Below, one piece after another: positions 59,791-64,000 of a stretch of DNA of 64,000 nucleotides. The DNA comes from Desnuesiella massiliensis (GTDB lineage: Bacteria > Bacillota > Clostridia > Clostridiales > Clostridiaceae). Position 1 is the stretch's first letter, and the number at the start of each line of letters is the position of its first letter. The notes under the pieces are model-generated. The model made no database searches. It saw only the letters and a program-made list of their open reading frames with translations, and was not told the origin of the DNA. The translations under genes were made by a program, and so were the position numbers. The stretch spans positions 558,001 to 622,000 of the forward strand of contig NZ_LN879456.1 of the NCBI RefSeq assembly GCF_001403615.1, given 5' to 3'.

Positions 59791-60561
59791 ATGAATAAGA
59801 ATGAGTTTATTAATTATTTTAATGAATATGATGACAAAAATTCCATTTCATTGTTATATGATAAATTTTTATTAGCTAATAAAACTAATAAAGAATTATT
59901 TACCAATGAATTTTACCCACCTTATATTTGGAGTAAGGTAAGTAGACTGGCTAATAATCATTCAATAGCACTAAAAACTGAAGGAATTTTTGAATTATCT
60001 GAAAGAAGACTTATTGGATTTAATGTAGACCAATATAGTCTCTTTCCTATGAAAGTATTAAAAATTGAAAATAAATCAAAGTTTTCAATTTTAAGTCATA
60101 AGGATTATCTTGGGGCAATAATGGCTTTAGGAATAAAGCGTAATAAATTTGGGGATTTTATAGTTAATGAAAATTGCTGCTATACAGTGGTTCATGAGGA
60201 TATTTATGAATATGTTTTAACTAATCTAAATAAGATTGGTAATTCATCCTGTAAAGTTAGCTTAATAGAAAACTTAGAATTATTACCTCAGGTATCTTTT
60301 AATAGACAGATTATTTTAGTTTCTTCAGATAGAATTGACTGCGTTATTAGTTCTATATGCAATATTTCAAGGTCAAAAGCCCAGGACCTAGTCGCTTCAA
60401 GTAAGGTGATGATTAATTACATAGAAATCAATGAAAAAGATGTGTTAATTAAAGAAAAAGATATTATAACAGTTAGAGGCTATGGTAAATTTAGAATCGG
60501 CGAAAATATCGGAACTAGTCTTAAAGGTAAATTAAGAAAAGAAATACTAAAATATGTATAA
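59791..60561 (+). CDS. ylmH: YlmH family RNA-binding S4 domain protein
   Basis: The 256-residue protein has an N-terminal YlmH domain (about 1-170) and a C-terminal S4 RNA-binding domain (about 180-250; RIDCVISSICNISRSKAQDL, then VRGYGKFRI). YlmH binds ribosomes or RNA and has been connected to ribosome rescue in Bacillus. ATG 59791 is preferred over 59782 because AGG lies only two bases before the latter. ylmG, usually between sepF and ylmH in Bacillus, is absent. Confidence 0.9.
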   Translation: MNKNEFINYFNEYDDKNSISLLYDKFLLANKTNKELFTNEFYPPYIWSKVSRLANNHSIALKTEGIFELSERRLIGFNVDQYSLFPMKVLKIENKSKFSILSHKDYLGAIMALGIKRNKFGDFIVNENCCYTVVHEDIYEYVLTNLNKIGNSSCKVSLIENLELLPQVSFNRQIILVSSDRIDCVISSICNISRSKAQDLVASSKVMINYIEINEKDVLIKEKDIITVRGYGKFRIGENIGTSLKGKLRKEILKYV

Positions 60562-60576
60562 AATGAGGTGAGCTTC

Positions 60577-61182
60577 ATGAAATTAACTCCTATGGATATT
60601 AATAATAAAGAGTTTAAAAAGGTATTAAGAGGGTATGATTCAGAAGAAGTAGATGAGTTTTTGGATAAGATTGTTGAGGATTACGAGGAATTATTTAAAG
60701 AGAATTCTGTTTTAAAAGAAAAAATTACAGCGATGAATGAGAAGATAGAGCATTATTCAAAGATAGAAAGCACTATTCAAAATACATTATTATTAGCACA
60801 AAATGCAGCAGAGCAAGCTAAATTTTCAGCTCAAAAGGAATCAGAGATCATTATTAAGAGTGCTAATGACAATGCTCAAAGGATTTTAGATAAAGCCCAT
60901 AATGATGTTATGGGTGTAAATGAAGAATATGATAAAATAAAACAAGAATTCATAAAGTTTAGAGCTAAGTTTAGAAATTTTATGAATGTTCAACTACAGA
61001 CTTTCGATGATTTAGAAAAAGATTTCGTTAAGAACTATAGTATAGGAACTCCTCTTGAGGAAGATATAAGAGAAAAAGCTATTGAGCCTGTAGAAAATCT
61101 AGATTTAAAAAATTTAGATGAAGATGATTATAAGACTGAAGACTTAGATGCTATTAAAAGCTTCTTTGCACGAAATAGTTAA
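60577..61182 (+). CDS. divIVA: Cell division protein DivIVA
   Basis: The 201-residue protein begins KLTPMDINNKEFKKVLRGYD, the lipid-binding DivIVA start, followed by SEEVDEFLDKIVEDYEELF and a long coiled coil (about 30-150). It marks curved membrane at poles and septa. ATG 60577 follows GAGGTG; GTG 60568 is part of that site. The ylmH stop is 15 bases upstream, and a terminator follows. Confidence 0.96.
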   Translation: MKLTPMDINNKEFKKVLRGYDSEEVDEFLDKIVEDYEELFKENSVLKEKITAMNEKIEHYSKIESTIQNTLLLAQNAAEQAKFSAQKESEIIIKSANDNAQRILDKAHNDVMGVNEEYDKIKQEFIKFRAKFRNFMNVQLQTFDDLEKDFVKNYSIGTPLEEDIREKAIEPVENLDLKNLDEDDYKTEDLDAIKSFFARNS

Positions 61183-61185
61183 AAT

Positions 61186-61211
61186 CTCACTCACTTTGAG
61201 TGAGTTTTTTT
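61186..61211 (+). terminator. Rho-independent terminator after divIVA
   Basis: CTCACTCA (61186-61193) pairs with TGAGTGAG (61197-61204), followed by a run of seven T. Confidence 0.9.
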
Positions 61212-61243
61212 ATGAATTTTATTTTTAGCTTGGAGTGATTAGT

Positions 61244-62296
61244 GTGAAAAAAAATATATGGATTTTTGAAAGCAGTATTGATTTTATTAGAGAGTTTTAT
61301 AGTATAATTCAAAGAAATCAAAAGTGTTTTTATATCATAGATACAGAAGTGTATAATCTACATTTAGAGACAATTAAAAAATTATTAAATTATGAGCTAA
61401 GTCATAAGTTGATTATTCGGTTAAATGAGGAAAGTAAAAATTTTCACTCAGTAAATAGAATATATGACTTTTTACTCAATAATAAGGCTAACAGAGAAGA
61501 CCTATTAGTAGTAATTGGAGGCGGTATCCTAGGAGATATAGGTGGATTTGTTGCATCTTCATATATGAGAGGAATTAAATATATAAATATACCTACTACA
61601 TTAATTTCCCAGACGGATAGTAGCATTGGAGGTAAAGTAGGTTACAATTATAGTAATGTTAAAAATGCTATAGGAAGTTTCTATGACCCTGAAGCAATAC
61701 TAATTTACACTGATTTTCTAAGTACATTACCTAAAAAGGAATTGATAAACGGTTTTGGGGAAATAATTAAGTATGCTTTAATAGATAGTGAGGATCTGTT
61801 AGTTTATGTTGAACAGCACATTGATGATTTAACTAGTTTACAGCCTAGGGTTATTAGTTATATAATTAATAAATGTGTAGAAATAAAGGAAAATATAGTA
61901 GAAAAAGATTTCAAGGATATGGGTTTAAGAAATACTTTAAATTTTGGTCATACTGTTGGCCATGCCATTGAAATTGACTCCCAATATGAATTGTCTCATG
62001 GTGAAGCAGTAGCTCTAGGTATTTTAGTAGCTCTTAAGCTTTCAGAAAAAAAGCTTGGCTTAGACGAAAGAGTGTTTTTAAGAATAAAGAATCTATATAG
62101 AAAGCTTGATTTAAAGCTTAATTATTGTATAAAAGATTATAGAAAATTCTTAAAGACAATAAAAAGCGATAAAAAAAATGATGATAATATGAGGTTCGTA
62201 TTATTAGGCGCCTTTGGTGATATGACCATAAAAGTTGTTGTAGCAGAGGACGAATTGCTTTGGGCTATAAAAGAAAGTATAGAAGGTGATAATTAG
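61244..62296 (+). CDS. aroB: 3-dehydroquinate synthase
   Basis: The 350-residue protein carries out the second shikimate step. NAD is bound by VVIGGGILGDIGGFVASSY and PTTLISQTDSSIGGKVGYN; zinc and substrate residues lie in LRNTLNFGHTVGHAIE and LSHGEAVALGI. GTG 61244 is preferred, with GGAGTG eight bases ahead; another GTG at 61235 overlaps that site. The next gene starts directly after its stop, so the aro genes are coupled. Confidence 0.95.
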   Translation: MKKNIWIFESSIDFIREFYSIIQRNQKCFYIIDTEVYNLHLETIKKLLNYELSHKLIIRLNEESKNFHSVNRIYDFLLNNKANREDLLVVIGGGILGDIGGFVASSYMRGIKYINIPTTLISQTDSSIGGKVGYNYSNVKNAIGSFYDPEAILIYTDFLSTLPKKELINGFGEIIKYALIDSEDLLVYVEQHIDDLTSLQPRVISYIINKCVEIKENIVEKDFKDMGLRNTLNFGHTVGHAIEIDSQYELSHGEAVALGILVALKLSEKKLGLDERVFLRIKNLYRKLDLKLNYCIKDYRKFLKTIKSDKKNDDNMRFVLLGAFGDMTIKVVVAEDELLWAIKESIEGDN

Positions 62297-63112
62297 ATGG
62301 ATAGACTCTTGGTAGATAAATTATCTGGAGACCCTATAAAAATAAAACTAAAAGAAAGCCAGACAATTGGTTTAAAAAATAAAATAGTTATCTCTGGGCC
62401 TTGCGCTATAGAAAATTATGATACTATGAGGGCTATAGCAAAAGAACTAAAAAATATTGGCATAAATATATTAAGAGGAGGCGCTTTTAAGCCTAGAACC
62501 TCTCCTTATGATTTCCAGGGGTTGGAAAACGAGGGGTTAAGCATATTAAAGTCAATAAAAGATGAATTTGATATGATAGTTTCAACAGAGATTATGGATA
62601 CAAGAGATGTTGAACATGCGCTAGATTATATTGATATTATACAAATTGGCTCTAGAAACATGTATAATTATAGCTTATTAAAAGAAGTTGGTAAAACTAA
62701 GGCTCCTGTAATACTAAAAAGAGGAATTAGTGCAACCATAAAAGAATGGTTATATGCTGCTGAATATATTATGGTAAATGGAAATGAGAACATAATATTA
62801 TGTGAGAGGGGCATAAGAACCTTTGAAACCTCTACAAGGAATACACTAGACTTAAATGCCGTGGCTTATATTAAAAATAAGTATAGATTGCCAATAATTG
62901 TTGATCCAAGTCATGGTACTGGATTAAGAGAATTAGTAGCTCCAATGTCCTTGGCTGCTATAGCGGCGGGAGCTGATGGTTTAATAATTGAATCGCATAT
63001 AAAACCTGACATATCAATTTCAGATTCAGCACAAACCATTGATATATTAACTTTGAAAGATATTATTGATAAAATAAATATTATAGGTGAAGCTTATGGA
63101 TTTAGTAATTAA
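62297..63112 (+). CDS. aroF: 3-deoxy-7-phosphoheptulonate synthase (DAHP synthase, type I beta)
   Basis: The 271-residue TIM-barrel enzyme starts the shikimate pathway. ISGPCAIENYDTM, LRGGAFKPRTSPYDFQG and IQIGSRNMYNYSLL are the class marks, with IVDPSHGTGLRE holding a metal His. It lacks an extra chorismate mutase or ACT domain, so it is the short form and regulation is not apparent. Its ATG follows the aroB stop with no gap, and aroA overlaps its end by 17 bases. Confidence 0.94.
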   Translation: MDRLLVDKLSGDPIKIKLKESQTIGLKNKIVISGPCAIENYDTMRAIAKELKNIGINILRGGAFKPRTSPYDFQGLENEGLSILKSIKDEFDMIVSTEIMDTRDVEHALDYIDIIQIGSRNMYNYSLLKEVGKTKAPVILKRGISATIKEWLYAAEYIMVNGNENIILCERGIRTFETSTRNTLDLNAVAYIKNKYRLPIIVDPSHGTGLRELVAPMSLAAIAAGADGLIIESHIKPDISISDSAQTIDILTLKDIIDKINIIGEAYGFSN

Positions 63113-64000
63113 AGGACATAAAAGTTTTGTTCAGGGTGAAATATCACTTCCAGGAGATAAATCAATATCTCATAGGGCACTTTTAATTGGAGCCCTGCCT
63201 AAAGGGAAATATAGAATAACAAACTTTCCCTTTAGTGAGGATTGTATTTCTACTTTGAATGCTATGAAAGCTTTAGGAGTAAAAATATATGAAAATCATG
63301 AAAATATTGAATTAGTTACTCCAGGATACAGAGGATTTAATTCTTATGTGGATTCTATTGATTGCGGTAATTCTGGTACCACAGCTAGGCTTATAACAGG
63401 GTTATTGTGTGGAGCTAATATTCAGACTAAGCTTCTTGGAGATACTTCTCTTTCAAAAAGACCTATGGATAGGGTAATAGGTCCTTTAAAAGATATGGGG
63501 GGGAATATAGGAAGTATAGAGGGAAAACTTCCTTTATCAATAAATAAGTCTATACATGGAGCTTTGAAGGGAATTGACTATAATATGTTAGTAGATTCAG
63601 CTCAAGTTAAGTCTAGTATACTTATTGCAGGATATATGGCTGAAGGAATAACGAAGGTTACCGAAAGGAATTACAGCCGTAATCATACAGAATTGCTTTT
63701 TAAATTTCTTGGAGCAGGCCTATTAGTTCAGGATAAAGTTATAAATATAAAAAATTCTGAAATGCACTGTAGAGATCTTAATATACCTGGAGATATATCT
63801 TCAGCAGCCTTTATAATAGCTCTCACCATATTAATACCTAAAAGCTCTATTACAATAAATAATCTATTGCTAAATAAAAGAAGAAAGAGATATATTGAGA
63901 TACTGAAGCTTATGGGAGCTGATATTGAATACCAGGTTACTGGAGAGGAATGTGGTGAAGCAATAGGGAGTTTACAAGTGAAATCCAGTGAGCTAAAGCC
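63096..64000 (+). CDS. aroA: 3-phosphoshikimate 1-carboxyvinyltransferase (EPSP synthase), partial
   Basis: An ATG at 63096 opens a frame of 301 codons that runs off the right edge. The product begins MDLVIKGHKSFVQGEISLPG and holds GDKSISHRALLIGAL, CGNSGTTARLITGL, and KRPMDRVIGPLK, the EPSP synthase signatures. About two thirds of a normal 430-residue protein is present. It transfers enolpyruvate to shikimate 3-phosphate. It overlaps aroF by 17 bases, so the three aro genes are an operon; more aro genes may follow outside. Confidence 0.95.
   Translation, partial: MDLVIKGHKSFVQGEISLPGDKSISHRALLIGALPKGKYRITNFPFSEDCISTLNAMKALGVKIYENHENIELVTPGYRGFNSYVDSIDCGNSGTTARLITGLLCGANIQTKLLGDTSLSKRPMDRVIGPLKDMGGNIGSIEGKLPLSINKSIHGALKGIDYNMLVDSAQVKSSILIAGYMAEGITKVTERNYSRNHTELLFKFLGAGLLVQDKVINIKNSEMHCRDLNIPGDISSAAFIIALTILIPKSSITINNLLLNKRRKRYIEILKLMGADIEYQVTGEECGEAIGSLQVKSSELK

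Noticed and set aside
1..64000. CRISPR arrays, T-box leaders or well-known riboswitches
   Set aside because: No regularly spaced direct repeats, no T-box GGTGG element and no recognised aptamer core were seen by eye; weak or unusual ones could be missed.

Overview
The window comes from a low-GC, spore-forming, anaerobic Firmicute, most likely Clostridium sensu stricto or a close relative. The DNA is very AT-rich with strong Shine-Dalgarno sites. Gene neighbourhoods are typically clostridial (pheT-zapA, U32-mutS2, a dcw cluster with spoVD, ylm-divIVA). There is ferredoxin-linked 2-keto acid metabolism, a MurE with the DNPR motif of meso-diaminopimelate enzymes, sporulation-linked genes and a selenocysteine tRNA. 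The species cannot be fixed from sequence alone.

Layout. 0-9 kb: end of pheT, zapA, a cysteine-desulfurase-like gene, then a U32 protease-mutS2-DUF523-FMN oxidase run preceded by a strongly folded leader. 9-14 kb: glutamine synthetase, a phosphotransbutyrylase-like enzyme and indolepyruvate:ferredoxin oxidoreductase (iorAB). 13.7-20 kb: arginine decarboxylase (minus strand), L25/Ctc, phosphohexomutase, a TPR protein and galU. 20.3-28.9 kb: a surface-polysaccharide operon with initiating phosphosugar transferase, four glycosyltransferases, a MurJ-type flippase and a Wzy-like polymerase. 29-37 kb: EamA transporter, hutH plus a cyclodeaminase-like gene, a PdaA-type deacetylase divergent from an orphan adenine methyltransferase resembling Clostridioides difficile CamA, speE and ychF.

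37.3-43.7 kb: a decayed element integrated in the tRNA-Sec gene. It is bounded by a perfect 131-bp direct repeat containing the 3' part of the tRNA (from the anticodon loop to CCA) plus its terminator. Inside are tail-protein scraps, a UviB-like holin, a holin pseudogene with an in-frame stop, a prematurely stopped amidase, and cargo genes (isoprenylcysteine-methyltransferase-like, GyrI-like, small membrane proteins). No intact integrase is present. Four intergenic sites in the element match the sigma-H consensus with identical 11-bp spacers; two more lie upstream of hutH and the YggS gene.

43.9-64 kb: the yfmF-yfmH peptidase-like pair, then mraZ (with three 10-bp-periodic AAAGTGG boxes), rsmH, ftsL, spoVD, murE, murF, mraY, ftsW, ftsQ, DUF881-sbp-DUF881, yggS, sepF, ylmH and divIVA, followed by aroB-aroF-aroA (aroA runs off the right edge). 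murD and murG are not in this cluster. These genes build peptidoglycan precursors and the septum. The shikimate genes read in the same direction after a terminator.

Most promising: the CamA-like methyltransferase packed against a PdaA-type cortex gene, the tRNA-Sec attachment site with its relic element, the sigma-H-like promoters on former phage cargo, and the folded leader before the U32 gene. All functional names come from motif recognition by eye; no database search was run.
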